DNA from: Staphylococcus simiae
GTDB lineage: Bacteria; Bacillota; Bacilli; Staphylococcales; Staphylococcaceae
Direction of reading: 5' to 3'
Length of the DNA: 64,000 nucleotides
Assembly (NCBI RefSeq): GCF_017357005.1
Contig: NZ_CP071589.1
Span: 2,418,001 to 2,482,000, forward strand
Shown here: positions 49,167 to 57,816 of the stretch, piece after piece
Layout of the letters: each line of letters opens with the position of its first letter
Numbering within the stretch: the stretch's first letter is position 1
Translations under genes and position numbers: made by a program
Notes under the pieces: generated by a model
The model's input: the letters and a program-made list of their open reading frames with translations, nothing else
The model's database searches: none
What the model was told of the DNA's origin: nothing

Positions 49167-49982
49167 TTAAAATCCAACTTTTTTAATCCATTGCGCTAAA
49201 GTAAGTCTATGAGGATTCATGTGAGACATCACTTCAAAATCAACCACATATCCTTTATCTTGCAACCAACTTCTTTCAGCGGTTCCACTGACAAACTCAC
49301 CTTTAATATGTGTATCTTTACCTGTTACTTCACTAAAAGTATCAACGACTTCATTCAACGTTAATTCATCAGAAGCAATTTCAATCGCTTGATGATTATA
49401 TTGTTCAGGGTGATTAAACACTGCTGCTGCGATCTTAGCAATATCAATAGAAGATATCATCGCAAATTTAACTTCGGGTGCTATAAATTCAGGTATCGTT
49501 ATACTATTATTTTCTACTTTAATAATACGTAAGAAATTATCCATAAAAAATGATGGCTTAATTATAGTGTAATTTAATGAAGATTCACTAAGTATATTTT
49601 CTATTTGTGCTAAAGCCTCAAAATGTGGTCCCGTACGATCACGATTAACACCGCCAGCTGTACTATAGACGACATGTTGAATGTGTTGCTCTTGGGCTAA
49701 ATCAATAATCATTTTACCTTGTCTTACTTCTTCTTCAACATTTTCTTTAACAATCGGTTGCACACTATAAAGACCATATTGTCCAATCATCGCTTGTTTT
49801 AAACTATCTTCATTACTTAAATCACCTTCAACAATTGTTAATTCAGGGTGATTAATCGTTGTTAATTTATCATTATGTTGATCTCGCGTTAATGCGTTAA
49901 CATGCCAACCGTCAGTCAATAATTGTTTAACAACTGCATTCCCTTGTTTACCAGTTGCTCCAATAACTAGAATACTTCTCAT
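49167..49982 (-). CDS. NmrA-like NAD(P)-binding protein (atypical SDR)
   Basis: A 271-residue Rossmann-fold protein with the nucleotide motif VIGATGKQGNAVVKQL at residues 6-21 and the NmrA-type region VYSTAGGVNRDRTGPHFEAL (about 107). There is no classical catalytic YxxxK, as in NmrA and HSCARG redox sensors. It may sense the NADPH/NADP ratio or act as a reductase. The start is the ATG at 49982 with AAGGGA upstream. It is the middle gene of an operon divergent from a TetR-SDR pair. Confidence 0.85.
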   Translation of the reverse strand: MRSILVIGATGKQGNAVVKQLLTDGWHVNALTRDQHNDKLTTINHPELTIVEGDLSNEDSLKQAMIGQYGLYSVQPIVKENVEEEVRQGKMIIDLAQEQHIQHVVYSTAGGVNRDRTGPHFEALAQIENILSESSLNYTIIKPSFFMDNFLRIIKVENNSITIPEFIAPEVKFAMISSIDIAKIAAAVFNHPEQYNHQAIEIASDELTLNEVVDTFSEVTGKDTHIKGEFVSGTAERSWLQDKGYVVDFEVMSHMNPHRLTLAQWIKKVGF

Positions 49983-49998
49983 ACAATCCCTTCCCATC

Positions 49999-50298
49999 TT
50001 ATCTTAAAAACCAATAATCTTCTTTATTTCCCTTTAAGTACGTATATTCTTCTGGTTGTTGTCCTTGTGCTTTAATATTGTCGTTGATAACGTCTCTGAC
50101 ATCCCAGACAAGATGAATAAAACGTTGCAGTTTATTACCGAAAATACCTTTTGGTGATTCCATTGCTAATACTTGTGCTACTTCAGCTGAAGAAATGTTT
50201 AATTGTTGTGCTATATCTTCAGTAGTTAATGTAGAATCACGAAAATGTGCTTGTAACTCATCCTTGGTAATACGAATTTGTTCTTTATTTAATGACAT
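49999..50298 (-). CDS. DUF2316 family protein
   Basis: A 99-residue soluble protein with a helix-turn-helix-like segment (TTEDIAQQLNISSAEVAQVL, about residues 26-45), then FGNKLQRFIHLVWDVRDVIND. This matches the DUF2316 family, which is often found beside short-chain dehydrogenases. It may bind DNA; no function is proven. It is the first gene of the leftward operon, starting at the ATG at 50298. Confidence 0.8.
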   Translation of the reverse strand: MSLNKEQIRITKDELQAHFRDSTLTTEDIAQQLNISSAEVAQVLAMESPKGIFGNKLQRFIHLVWDVRDVINDNIKAQGQQPEEYTYLKGNKEDYWFLR

Positions 50299-50380
50299 GT
50301 GCAATCACTTCTTTCTATTAATCAGTTCACTTCTATACTATGTCATATTAATTGATATCTGTTATAGCACGTTTTATAAT

Positions 50381-50400
50381 AAACGGAGAGTTATCCGTTT
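50381..50400. promoter_or_regulatory. Palindromic operator between the DUF2316 and TetR genes
   Basis: AAACGGA-n6-TCCGTTT is a perfect 7-base dyad in the 134-base divergent promoter region. It is a likely binding site for the TetR protein encoded at 50433 and could control both directions. Confidence 0.65.
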
Positions 50401-50432
50401 GTCAATTTAAACTAATTTAAGAAGGTGATGTT

Positions 50433-50993
50433 TTGCGTAAAGACGCTATAGAGAACCGGCAACGTATAGAAGAAACTGCCCTTCAACTTTTCAATGAAGA
50501 AGGCGTCAATAATGTGAGTATGAATCGTATTGCTAAACAATTAGGTGTTGGCATGGGGACACTTTATCGTCATTTTAAAGATAAAGGTGATTTGTGTTAT
50601 AGCTTAATCCAAAGAGATGTCGATGATTTTTTAGCTGAATTATATCAAACTAAAGATCAATATCACTCTGAATACGACATTTTAAATGCTTCATTAACAT
50701 TATTATTGCAATTCAAAGTAGACAACCAATCATTGCTACATTGTATTGAACAAAATAAAAATAAAACACGCTTTTTCCAAAGTAAGTTTTATCAACAATT
50801 ATTTGATTTTTATTATTCAATTTTTGACAAACTCGATACTCAATTTGCAACATTTAAAGCAGATATGCTGATTCATTCATTATCCACTCAAATTTTTGAG
50901 TTTCAAAGAGAAGATAGGAAACTATCAATAGATCAATACAAAGCATTTTTATTACAAATTTACTATACAGATGAGGTGACAAGTAATGACTAA
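50433..50993 (+). CDS. TetR family transcriptional regulator
   Basis: A 186-residue regulator with a classical TetR helix-turn-helix NVSMNRIAKQLGVGMGTLYR (about residues 27-46), then HFKDKGDL, and a ligand-binding helical domain. It starts at TTG with GAAGGTGATG upstream. Its stop overlaps the start of the SDR gene by 8 bases, so the regulator and enzyme are co-expressed. A palindromic operator lies about 40 bases upstream, suggesting autoregulation and control of the divergent NmrA operon. Confidence 0.88.
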   Translation: MRKDAIENRQRIEETALQLFNEEGVNNVSMNRIAKQLGVGMGTLYRHFKDKGDLCYSLIQRDVDDFLAELYQTKDQYHSEYDILNASLTLLLQFKVDNQSLLHCIEQNKNKTRFFQSKFYQQLFDFYYSIFDKLDTQFATFKADMLIHSLSTQIFEFQREDRKLSIDQYKAFLLQIYYTDEVTSND

Positions 50994-51690
50994 AATCGTG
51001 TTAATTACTGGTGGAAATAAAGGTCTAGGCTATGAAAGTGCTAAAGTGCTGAAAGACTTAGGCTATAAAGTATATATTGGTTCACGTAATGACGAACGTG
51101 GACAACAAGCCTCACAAGAACTTGGTGTTCACTATGTTCAATTAGATGTTACAAGTGATTATTCAGTCACTAATGCTTACAACATGATAGCCCAAAAAGA
51201 AGGTCGCCTTGATATCTTAATTAATAATGCTGGTATTTCAGGACAATTTGCTGCGCCGGCCGACATCACACCGAGAGATATTGAAAAAGTTTATAATACG
51301 AACGTCTTCGGTATTGTGCGTATGATGAACACTTTCATTCCACTATTAGAAAAATCTGAACAACCTGTCGTGGTTAATGTAAGTAGTGGCTTAGGTTCCT
51401 TTGGTATGGTTACTAACCCTGAGACCGCTGAATCACAAGTGAATTCTCTGGCATATTGCTCATCTAAATCAGCAGTAACAATGTTAACGTTACAGTATGC
51501 TAAAGGTTTACCAAACATGCAAATTAATGCTGCTGATCCAGGTTCAACTAATACTGACTTAGTCGGTGATTTCAGTAATAATGCTAAACCAGCGTCTGAG
51601 GGTATTAAGCCTATTATTGAACTTGCAACGATTGATGAACATGGGCCAACAGGTACATTCATTGATGGTAACGGTAAGATGCCTTGGTAA
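50986..51690 (+). CDS. Short-chain dehydrogenase/reductase
   Basis: A 234-residue classical SDR with the cofactor loop TGGNKGLGYESA (residues 8-19), NNAG (about 82), catalytic Ser in VVNVSSGLGS (about 133) and the YCSSK motif (Tyr and Lys, about 160). The ending GPTGTFIDGNGKMPW is typical of carbonyl-reductase-like SDRs. It reduces or oxidises an unknown carbonyl/alcohol with NAD(P)H. It overlaps the TetR gene by 8 bases. Confidence 0.9.
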   Translation: MTKIVLITGGNKGLGYESAKVLKDLGYKVYIGSRNDERGQQASQELGVHYVQLDVTSDYSVTNAYNMIAQKEGRLDILINNAGISGQFAAPADITPRDIEKVYNTNVFGIVRMMNTFIPLLEKSEQPVVVNVSSGLGSFGMVTNPETAESQVNSLAYCSSKSAVTMLTLQYAKGLPNMQINAADPGSTNTDLVGDFSNNAKPASEGIKPIIELATIDEHGPTGTFIDGNGKMPW

Positions 51691-51795
51691 TTTGTTAGTA
51701 GTTGATACTCACTGTACAAAATGATGCAATAATAGCAACAATATTTAGTATCTTTCTAAATATTTATATGCAAATTTCATTCAATTAAACTGCAA

Positions 51796-51999
51796 GGGAG
51801 TGGGATAGAAATAAAATTTATTTCGTATATGCCCGTCTTGCACATTTAAAGCTACTTAGATTTTAATCTTTAGTAGCTCTTGCCCAACCTGCATTGTTTG
51901 TAGAAACTGTAAGTACAGTTTCTCTGTGTTGGGTCCCTATGCAATTGTTGCGTTAGCAACCAATTGTAATCCCTATATTTTTCTATGACGGGTCCCTCC
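51796..51999. repeat. Nested STAR-like hairpin modules
   Basis: On the minus strand an outer CCCGTC (near 51990) can pair with GACGGG (near 51832). Inside lies a second module where CCCAAC (near 51933) pairs with GTTGGG (near 51885) around GAAACTGTA/TACAGTTTC. The TGTTGGGTCCC cores again resemble STAR. Confidence 0.65.
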
Positions 52000-52006
52000 C
52001 ACCTCA

Positions 52007-52075
52007 ACAAGACTGACTAAGTTTTCAAAATGTTGATAAATCAACGTTTTAAAAAACCAGACAGTTACTGCCAAA
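52007..52075. repeat. 68-bp hairpin element, copy 2 (inverted relative to copy 1)
   Basis: It reads AACAAGACTGACTAAG, then CAAAATGTTGAT-AA-ATCAACGTTTT and AACCAGACAGTTACTGCCAA. This is the reverse complement layout of 27563-27630 with a few substitutions. Confidence 0.7.
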
Positions 52076-52131
52076 TTTTTTAATTTTAAGTGTGAAACGC
52101 CTTATTTCACAGGCTCATAGGAGGATTTTTT

Positions 52132-53133
52132 ATGAAAAGCATTAATTTCGAAGAACATTATGTCGTTAATGACATTCAACAACAAACAATGACATATATG
52201 TCACAAGATCCTAATGGCGTGCCAATGCAAACCATGCTTGAAGGTCTAGAACAAAAATCTGGTTTTACGGATGCAGATGACATTACGCATCATGATAAAC
52301 GTATTAAGTTCATGGATGATCAAGATGTTCAAATGCAAGTATTATCATATGGTAATGGTGCACCATCTAACTTAAAAGGCCAACAAGCCATTGACCTTTG
52401 TCGTCAAGCCAATGATACGTTACATGATTATATTACAAAATATCCTGACCGTTTCGTTGGCTTTGCGACGTTACCAATCAACGAACCACAAGCAGCTGTT
52501 GATGAATTGAAACGTTGTATGACTGAATTAGGTTTCAAAGGCGCTTTAATTATGGGGCATCCTAATAACGGTTTCTTAGACCAAGATGACTATGACGAAT
52601 TATTTAAAACAGCTGAAGCACTTAATGCACCAATTTATTTACATCCATCACCTGTCACTAGTGATGTTTATCAAGCTTATTACAAAGGTAACTATCCTGA
52701 TGTGACAGCAGCAACATTTGCCTGTTTCGGTTATGGTTGGCATATAGATACTGGTATTCATGCTATACATCTCGTATTAGCCGGTATCTTAGATCGCTAT
52801 CCAAAGCTAAATATTATTCTCGGTCACTGGGGAGAATTTGTGCCATTCTTCTTAGAACGTATGGATGACATTCTGTTTGCAGATCATTTAAAACATCCTA
52901 TTAGTTATTACTTCAAAAATAATTTCTATGTCACACCGAGTGGTATGTTAACAAAACCACAATTCGACTTAGTTAAACACGAATTTGGTGTTGATCGTAT
53001 TTTATATGCAGCAGATTATCCATATATTGAACCAAGTAATTTGGGTACTTTCTTAGATACTTTAGGTTTAACTGAGGACGAAAAAGAGAAAATTAGTTAT
53101 AAGAATGGTGCTAAATTGTTAGGTTTAGAATAA
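52132..53133 (+). CDS. ACMSD-superfamily amidohydrolase, probable aromatic-acid decarboxylase
   Basis: A 333-residue TIM-barrel metalloenzyme. Its N-terminal metal motif is Glu-x-His (NFEEHY, residues 5-10), the form seen in gamma-resorcylate and related decarboxylases, rather than His-x-His. Further ligand regions are IYLHPSP (about residue 180), LGHWGEFVPFFLERMDD (about 237) and YAADYPYIEP (metal Asp, about 300). The family does reversible non-oxidative decarboxylation of aromatic or unsaturated acids. It starts 17 bases after AGGAGG and leads a cluster with an alpha/beta hydrolase 28 bases downstream. Confidence 0.8.
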   Translation: MKSINFEEHYVVNDIQQQTMTYMSQDPNGVPMQTMLEGLEQKSGFTDADDITHHDKRIKFMDDQDVQMQVLSYGNGAPSNLKGQQAIDLCRQANDTLHDYITKYPDRFVGFATLPINEPQAAVDELKRCMTELGFKGALIMGHPNNGFLDQDDYDELFKTAEALNAPIYLHPSPVTSDVYQAYYKGNYPDVTAATFACFGYGWHIDTGIHAIHLVLAGILDRYPKLNIILGHWGEFVPFFLERMDDILFADHLKHPISYYFKNNFYVTPSGMLTKPQFDLVKHEFGVDRILYAADYPYIEPSNLGTFLDTLGLTEDEKEKISYKNGAKLLGLE

Positions 53134-53161
53134 ATTTAGCGTCTAAATGGAGGAATCATTT

Positions 53162-53998
53162 ATGGAAGAATTACAATTACAAGGCGCAACATTGCGTTAT
53201 CATAAAATCGGACAAGGTCCTGTATTAATCTTAATCCCAGGAGCGAATGGTACTGGAGATATTTATGTACCTCTTGCTCAACAATTAAAAGAACATTTCA
53301 CAGTAGTAGCTGTTGACCGTCGTGGTTATGGTGCAAGCGACTTAACAGCACCTCGACCAGAATCAATTGCTGATCCACATGATGATTATCGCGTTAAACG
53401 TGATGCTAAAGACATCGCTGAATTAGCTAAACATTTATCTGATGAACCCGTTTATATTCTTGGTTCAAGTTCAGGTTCTATTGTAGCCATGCATGTCTTA
53501 AAAGATTATCCAGACGTCGTTAAAAAAATCGCATTCCACGAGCCACCTATTAATACATTCTTACCAGATGCTAAATATTGGCAAGATAAAAATAATGAGA
53601 TCATTGATATTGCTGTTAATGACAGTATGCCTGCAGCAATGAAAGTCTTTGGAGAAGCATTGCATATTAGTCCAATCGATCAAGAATCTATGTCTAAACC
53701 TGCTCAATCAAGTAGCGATGCAGACAATAAAAAACGTTACGAAGAGATGATTGGTTGGTTTAAATATGAAATTAGTCAATACACATCATCAGATATTACT
53801 ATAGAAGATTTACGTCAATATAAAGATAGAATTACTTTATTAAATGGTACAGATTCAAAAGGTTCCTTCCCTCAAGAGGTTAACTTCTATATACATGAAC
53901 AGACTGGTATTCCTATTGTAGATATTCCAGGTGGTCATTTAGGTTACATTCAAAAACCTGAGGGCTTTGCTAAAGTATTATTAAAAATGTGGGATTAA
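53162..53998 (+). CDS. Alpha/beta hydrolase
   Basis: A 278-residue hydrolase with an oxyanion loop LIPGANGTG (about residue 25), VDRRGYGAS (about 52), the nucleophile elbow GSSSGS (about 97) and the catalytic His in [11 protein letters not shown] (about 260). It hydrolyses esters or C-C bonds of an unknown substrate. The start is the ATG at 53162, 7 bases after GGAGG; the ATG at 53147 precedes that ribosome binding site. It follows the decarboxylase by 28 bases and is followed by a hairpin. Confidence 0.88.
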   Translation: MEELQLQGATLRYHKIGQGPVLILIPGANGTGDIYVPLAQQLKEHFTVVAVDRRGYGASDLTAPRPESIADPHDDYRVKRDAKDIAELAKHLSDEPVYILGSSSGSIVAMHVLKDYPDVVKKIAFHEPPINTFLPDAKYWQDKNNEIIDIAVNDSMPAAMKVFGEALHISPIDQESMSKPAQSSSDADNKKRYEEMIGWFKYEISQYTSSDITIEDLRQYKDRITLLNGTDSKGSFPQEVNFYIHEQTGIPIVDIPGGHLGYIQKPEGFAKVLLKMWD

Positions 53999-54012
53999 TC
54001 AACATATAAATT

Positions 54013-54060
54013 AAGCGAGGTCGCAACTAATATTTTTGTTGCACTACCCTCGCTCTTTAT
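54013..54060 (+). terminator. Hairpin after the alpha/beta hydrolase
   Basis: AGCGAGG-TC-GCAAC (54014-54026) pairs with GTTGC-n5-CCTCGCT (54038-54054), followed by CTTTATTATTT. It may separate the two halves of the cluster or only reduce read-through. Confidence 0.65.
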
Positions 54061-54084
54061 TATTTAATTACGGAGATGATTATA

Positions 54085-54699
54085 ATGTTATTTACTAGAA
54101 ACCAATTCCATGCAACAGAAGATTTAGTAGATAAAGCAAATGTTGAAGAAGTGATTCAATTCGAACGTTTTTGTCGTGATCATTCACTATGGGATGCTAT
54201 GACAACGTGTTTTGCTAAAGATTCTTATATTAATATTTCATGGTTTAAAGGTAATGGTGCGCAATTTGTCCAAGCTTCAAAAGAAATGAACCGCTATGCA
54301 CCACACAAAATTCACAGCACACATATTTGGATTAATGGGACTAAAGCAGTTGCTTTAATGGAAGCTTCTATTCAAATGCGTACGACAATTAAAGATACAT
54401 TAATGGACTTAAACTCTGATGCTCAACTCGCCTATTGTCTTGAAAAAGATAGTAACGGCAAGTGGTTTATTACACGTTTAGAATGTATTTACGAGAAAGA
54501 TAGTTTAGTACCTGTAACACCTAGTCAAATTGATATACCTGATAGTGAGTTTCAACAATATCGTTCAAGTTATGCTTGCTTATCTTATATATTAAACTCA
54601 ATTGGCTATAGCGTTAATCATGACTTACAAGGCATTGATCGTCCTGACGAAGTGAATGCTTATTACAACGAGCTTAATGACTGGTTAACAGCATCGTAA
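54085..54699 (+). CDS. NTF2/SnoaL-like protein
   Basis: A 204-residue protein with a SnoaL-like cone fold in its first 140 residues: a helix IQFERFCRDHSLWDAMTTCF, then strands with HSTHIWINGTKAVALMEASI and CLEKDSNGKWFITRLECIY. The C-terminal 60 residues (DIPDSEFQQYRSSYACLSYI) are an extension often seen in the bile-acid 7-alpha-dehydratase/scytalone-dehydratase-like group. Dehydratase or isomerase activity is possible but not shown. The start is the ATG at 54085; the ATG at 54076 touches GGAG. Confidence 0.75.
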   Translation: MLFTRNQFHATEDLVDKANVEEVIQFERFCRDHSLWDAMTTCFAKDSYINISWFKGNGAQFVQASKEMNRYAPHKIHSTHIWINGTKAVALMEASIQMRTTIKDTLMDLNSDAQLAYCLEKDSNGKWFITRLECIYEKDSLVPVTPSQIDIPDSEFQQYRSSYACLSYILNSIGYSVNHDLQGIDRPDEVNAYYNELNDWLTAS

Positions 54700-54770
54700 T
54701 GATAAGCTTACAACTAACAAATGATGAGTTGTTATAATGACAATATTGATAAAGAAAGAAGATTTTACTA

Positions 54771-55673
54771 ATGAAAAAAATTGATTTACATGCACACTAC
54801 TTATCTCCAGGATTTAATAAATTCTTAGACGATTATTTTGATGGTAAAGGAGACGGTGTAGCTACACCACCATTTTCACCACAAGATTATTTAGCTTTAA
54901 TGGACAAATTAGATATTGATTATGGTGTTTTATCTATCTCTAGTCCTCATATTAGTGCAGCACCTGATAAAGAAATGCTTGAGTTAGCTGACGAAGTGAA
55001 CCATTATGCTGCTGATATTGCGCAACAACATGCTGATAAAATTGGCTTTTTTGCTACGTTACCACTACCATTAGTTGACGAAAGTATAGCAATGATAGAT
55101 GATGCGCTAGATCATCAGCATGCTATCGGCTTTACGTTACCCACTAATGCACGTGGCATTTATCTTGGTGAAGATCAATTAGACGCTGTGATTCACAAAT
55201 TAAATGAACGTCATGCTGTTGTTGCAATACATCCGAATGAACCAAAGCCTAATATTAAAGTGATGTCCGAGGAAATACTACCACCATTAATGGAATTCAT
55301 TTTTGATACAACACGTACCATTATTTATATGAGCCAAAAAAATGTGTTTAGTAAATATCCTAATATTAAATGGATTGTACCTCATGGTGGTGCGCTATTA
55401 CCTGTCATTGCACAACGTATTAACCTAGGAAATAAAATGTTCGCTGTTGGTAAACAACCAGATGATATCGAACAAGTCATGCATAGTTTATATTTTGATT
55501 TAGCTGGTAAAGTCATTCCTTATCAACTACAAAATATTTTACAATGTGTCGATCCTAACAAAATTGTTTATGGCTCCGATGCACCTTATACGACAGATCA
55601 AGTTGTGACGATGTTAGCTAATGAACTTGAACAAACAGATATGGTTGATGATGCTATGAAGGAAATCGAGTAG
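54771..55673 (+). CDS. ACMSD-superfamily amidohydrolase, C-terminus cut by group II intron
   Basis: A 300-residue metal-dependent hydrolase/decarboxylase. This one has the His-x-His motif (LHAHY, residues 6-10), later AIHPNEPK (about 152), VPHGGALLPVIAQRI (about 205) and YGSDAPYT (metal Asp, about 268). Translation runs into the intron at residue 300 and stops at a TAG on intron sequence. The original last 15 codons lie beyond the intron at 57531. All catalytic residues are upstream of the break, so activity may survive. It differs from its neighbour at 52132 in the N-terminal metal motif. Confidence 0.82.
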   Translation: MKKIDLHAHYLSPGFNKFLDDYFDGKGDGVATPPFSPQDYLALMDKLDIDYGVLSISSPHISAAPDKEMLELADEVNHYAADIAQQHADKIGFFATLPLPLVDESIAMIDDALDHQHAIGFTLPTNARGIYLGEDQLDAVIHKLNERHAVVAIHPNEPKPNIKVMSEEILPPLMEFIFDTTRTIIYMSQKNVFSKYPNIKWIVPHGGALLPVIAQRINLGNKMFAVGKQPDDIEQVMHSLYFDLAGKVIPYQLQNILQCVDPNKIVYGSDAPYTTDQVVTMLANELEQTDMVDDAMKEIE

Positions 55674-57530
55674 GAGGATAACCATTATTTGATTATCCGT
55701 CCTCTCACACCACCGAGCGTACGGTTCCGTACTCGGCGGTTCAATATCTTGCGTAAGCCGTCTCTGCGAGTTGGGTTAATGGTTCTAACCCCCACTTGTA
55801 GAGACGTTTTGTTGTAAGTGCACGATGAACTTCATGCGTTGATGATAAGCGCCAGTATTTCTTTCTTGAATTGGCAATTTTCATTGCACTCTTATGGTCA
55901 AGTCCATACTTACGTAACATCTTATATTTGGTTTTTATTCTTTTCCATCTTTTGAGGATTAGTTGTCTAATGCGTCGGTTTAACCATGATTGTAACTTCG
56001 TTACAAAACCTGTAATAAATCCTTTACCAAAGTAATTTATCCACCCTCGTGTTACTTGATTAATTTCTGATATAATCTCTTTAAAGGTACCTGGTCTATT
56101 TCGTTTCGTTAGACGTCTTAAGGTGCGTTTTAAATTTCTTCTTGCTTCCATAGTCGGTCTGAAACGATAAGTGCCATTTACTTTGGTCATTAGACAACTC
56201 AAGAACTTTAAACGTGTGATAGAACCTACCTTGCTCTTTTCACTATTTACAATAAGTTTAAGGTCTTTTTCGATAAACTTTGTCACACTTTCCATGACAC
56301 GTTGACCCGCTCGTTTTGTACGTACAAAGATGACGAAGTCATCTGCATAACGAACAAAGCGATGACCACGTTTCTCCAATTCATTATCTAATTCGTGAAG
56401 ATAAATATTACAAAGTAACGGGGAAATAACACCACCTTGCGGTGCACCTATTTCTCTACTTCGATAATTACCATTGAGGTCGATTGCACCAACCTGTAGG
56501 CTTCTACGAATAAATTTAGAAATGGCTTTATCTTGAACATGTCGTTCAAATAGATACATTAATTTATCATGGTTCAACATATCAAAGCACTGTTTTAAAT
56601 CACAATCAACTGCAACTAAGTAACCTTCTTCATAGTATGTTGCACATTCTTTAAGTGCAGTTCCTGTACTACGATTCGGTCTAAAGCCATGACTGTGTTT
56701 TGAGAAAGTACGGTCGATACTAGGTTCAATGACTTGTTTAATGGCTTGTTGGATAACTCTGTCTCTTGCGACAGGGATTCCAAGCACGCGCTTTTTCCCA
56801 TTTGATTTAGGTATTTCAACCTTTCTTACTGCTTGTGGCTTATACGTGCCATCAAGCAGTTTTTGTTTAATTTGTGGAAAGTATTTTGCGAAATGTGATG
56901 TTAATTCACTTACTCGCATGCCATCGATGCCAGGTGCACCGTTGTTTTTCTTCACTTTCTTAATTGCTTTTTGTATATTATTCTCTCTTACAACAAGCTC
57001 CATCATAGATGGAGACTCACGATACATTTCTTTCATTTCACCTAAGATTTACTGTACGCACTCATATATCCTTTTTCGTTCCACTACTTATCTTTCTATG
57101 AGTTGCCAATCATTAATTGTATTCTGTACGTTGTAAATCTCTAACCTCCATTCTTTACTTTGTATGAATATTGTTCAGTCCTTCAGTATTTCTACCTACT
57201 ATGACCTCTGCTGACTTCTCATCATTCGTTATTACTACGATTTTTTTTATCGCTGATGAGACCTCCCCGGGTAAGAGTAACCACTTTCCACTCATTCCAC
57301 TGCATCATTTACTATATAGAACTCGGGTAGTATCGGACTTTATCTTGTATTGCAGATTCATCCATTCCACATAGCCTTGTATGATATTTCTGTTCGTCAG
57401 TGCGAGTGTTTGCGTCCGACTTCCTTCAGATTCCATTTCACAATGGACACCCTTGTCTTTCGCTAACAGTTCCTACTACCAAGCCTGTAACGGACTTTCA
57501 CCGTCTAGTAATTACCCATGCCGGGCGCAC
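55671..57530 (-). mobile_element. Group II intron, antisense to its host gene
   Basis: On the minus strand it begins GTGCGCCCGGCATGGGT at 57530, the conserved 5-prime end. It encodes a reverse transcriptase and ends with a domain V hairpin (55709-55742, CCGAGTAC/GTACGCTCGG with a GGAACC loop) and a domain VI hairpin (about 55671-55705). The AY 3-prime rule would put the end at 55670. Rejoining the host frame requires the end at 55671, so the boundary is uncertain by one base. Bases 57037-57530 are the 5-prime RNA domains, with no real gene. Confidence 0.88.
55741..57036 (-). CDS. ltrA: Group II intron reverse transcriptase/maturase
   Basis: A 431-residue protein that splices and mobilises its intron. 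The RT domain covers about residues 15-280 with GAPGIDGM (RT1), HGFRPNRST (RT3), the AVDCDLKQCFD active-site strand and YADDFVIF (RT5, catalytic Asp pair, about 232). The maturase X domain follows (about 305-370, TRGWINYFG). There is no HNH endonuclease domain, so insertion would depend on nicked or structured DNA. The ribosome binding site TTAGGTGA lies before the ATG at 57036. All motifs look intact. Confidence 0.93.
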   Translation of the reverse strand: MKEMYRESPSMMELVVRENNIQKAIKKVKKNNGAPGIDGMRVSELTSHFAKYFPQIKQKLLDGTYKPQAVRKVEIPKSNGKKRVLGIPVARDRVIQQAIKQVIEPSIDRTFSKHSHGFRPNRSTGTALKECATYYEEGYLVAVDCDLKQCFDMLNHDKLMYLFERHVQDKAISKFIRRSLQVGAIDLNGNYRSREIGAPQGGVISPLLCNIYLHELDNELEKRGHRFVRYADDFVIFVRTKRAGQRVMESVTKFIEKDLKLIVNSEKSKVGSITRLKFLSCLMTKVNGTYRFRPTMEARRNLKRTLRRLTKRNRPGTFKEIISEINQVTRGWINYFGKGFITGFVTKLQSWLNRRIRQLILKRWKRIKTKYKMLRKYGLDHKSAMKIANSRKKYWRLSSTHEVHRALTTKRLYKWGLEPLTQLAETAYARY

Positions 57531-57578
57531 AATATGCTTTATAATAATGCCTTAGCATTATTATCTCATTTAAATTAA
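57531..57578 (+). pseudogene. Orphaned 3-prime end of the intron-split amidohydrolase
   Basis: Immediately past the intron the frame reads NMLYNNALALLSHLN and stops at TAA. The pattern (hydrophobic, then NNAL-x-LL) is the usual last helix of amidohydrolase-2 proteins. Joined to codon 300 at 55670 it gives an in-frame 315-residue protein, which supports the insertion model. Confidence 0.78.
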
Positions 57579-57691
57579 TAATCATGTTGTAACATTGTCA
57601 CTATAAAATGATGCTATTTCAAACTCTAGCAGCAATAATTTAGTGATTAGTCTGAGGTTGACCATATTATAACTAAACTTTTAGCAACTAT

Positions 57692-57748
57692 AAATAAACA
57701 CCCTTGTAGTGATGCTTTATAAGCATACTTTCAAGGGTGTTTACTATT
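57692..57748. terminator. Bidirectional terminator before the fructosamine kinase gene
   Basis: AAATAAACACCCTTG pairs with CAAGGGTGTTTACTATT, with an inner GTAGTGATGCTT/AAGCATACT stem. It separates the cluster from the convergent fructosamine kinase gene. Confidence 0.8.
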
Positions 57749-57816
57749 TTATCATCTTTATAAGTTACAACAAGCGTACATGAGCTAAGATTTACATTCA
57801 CTTATTTCATATCCAG

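Larger units (their letters stand above)
51691..52131. other. 440-base gap filled by repeats before the amidohydrolase cluster
   Basis: It holds a GGGAGTGGGATAGAAAT motif at 51796, nested GGGACCC hairpin modules to about 51999, and the 68-bp element at 52007-52075, then the ribosome binding site of the decarboxylase gene. No gene is seen. Confidence 0.6.

Noticed and set aside
55700..57530. Possibility that the reverse transcriptase belongs to a retron or DGR rather than an intron
   Set aside because: The maturase X domain, the GTGCG 5-prime end and domain V/VI hairpins identify a group II intron.
57381..57578. Open frame crossing the intron 5-prime end
   Set aside because: Most of it is intron RNA domain sequence. 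Only the last 15 codons are meaningful, as the remnant of the split amidohydrolase.
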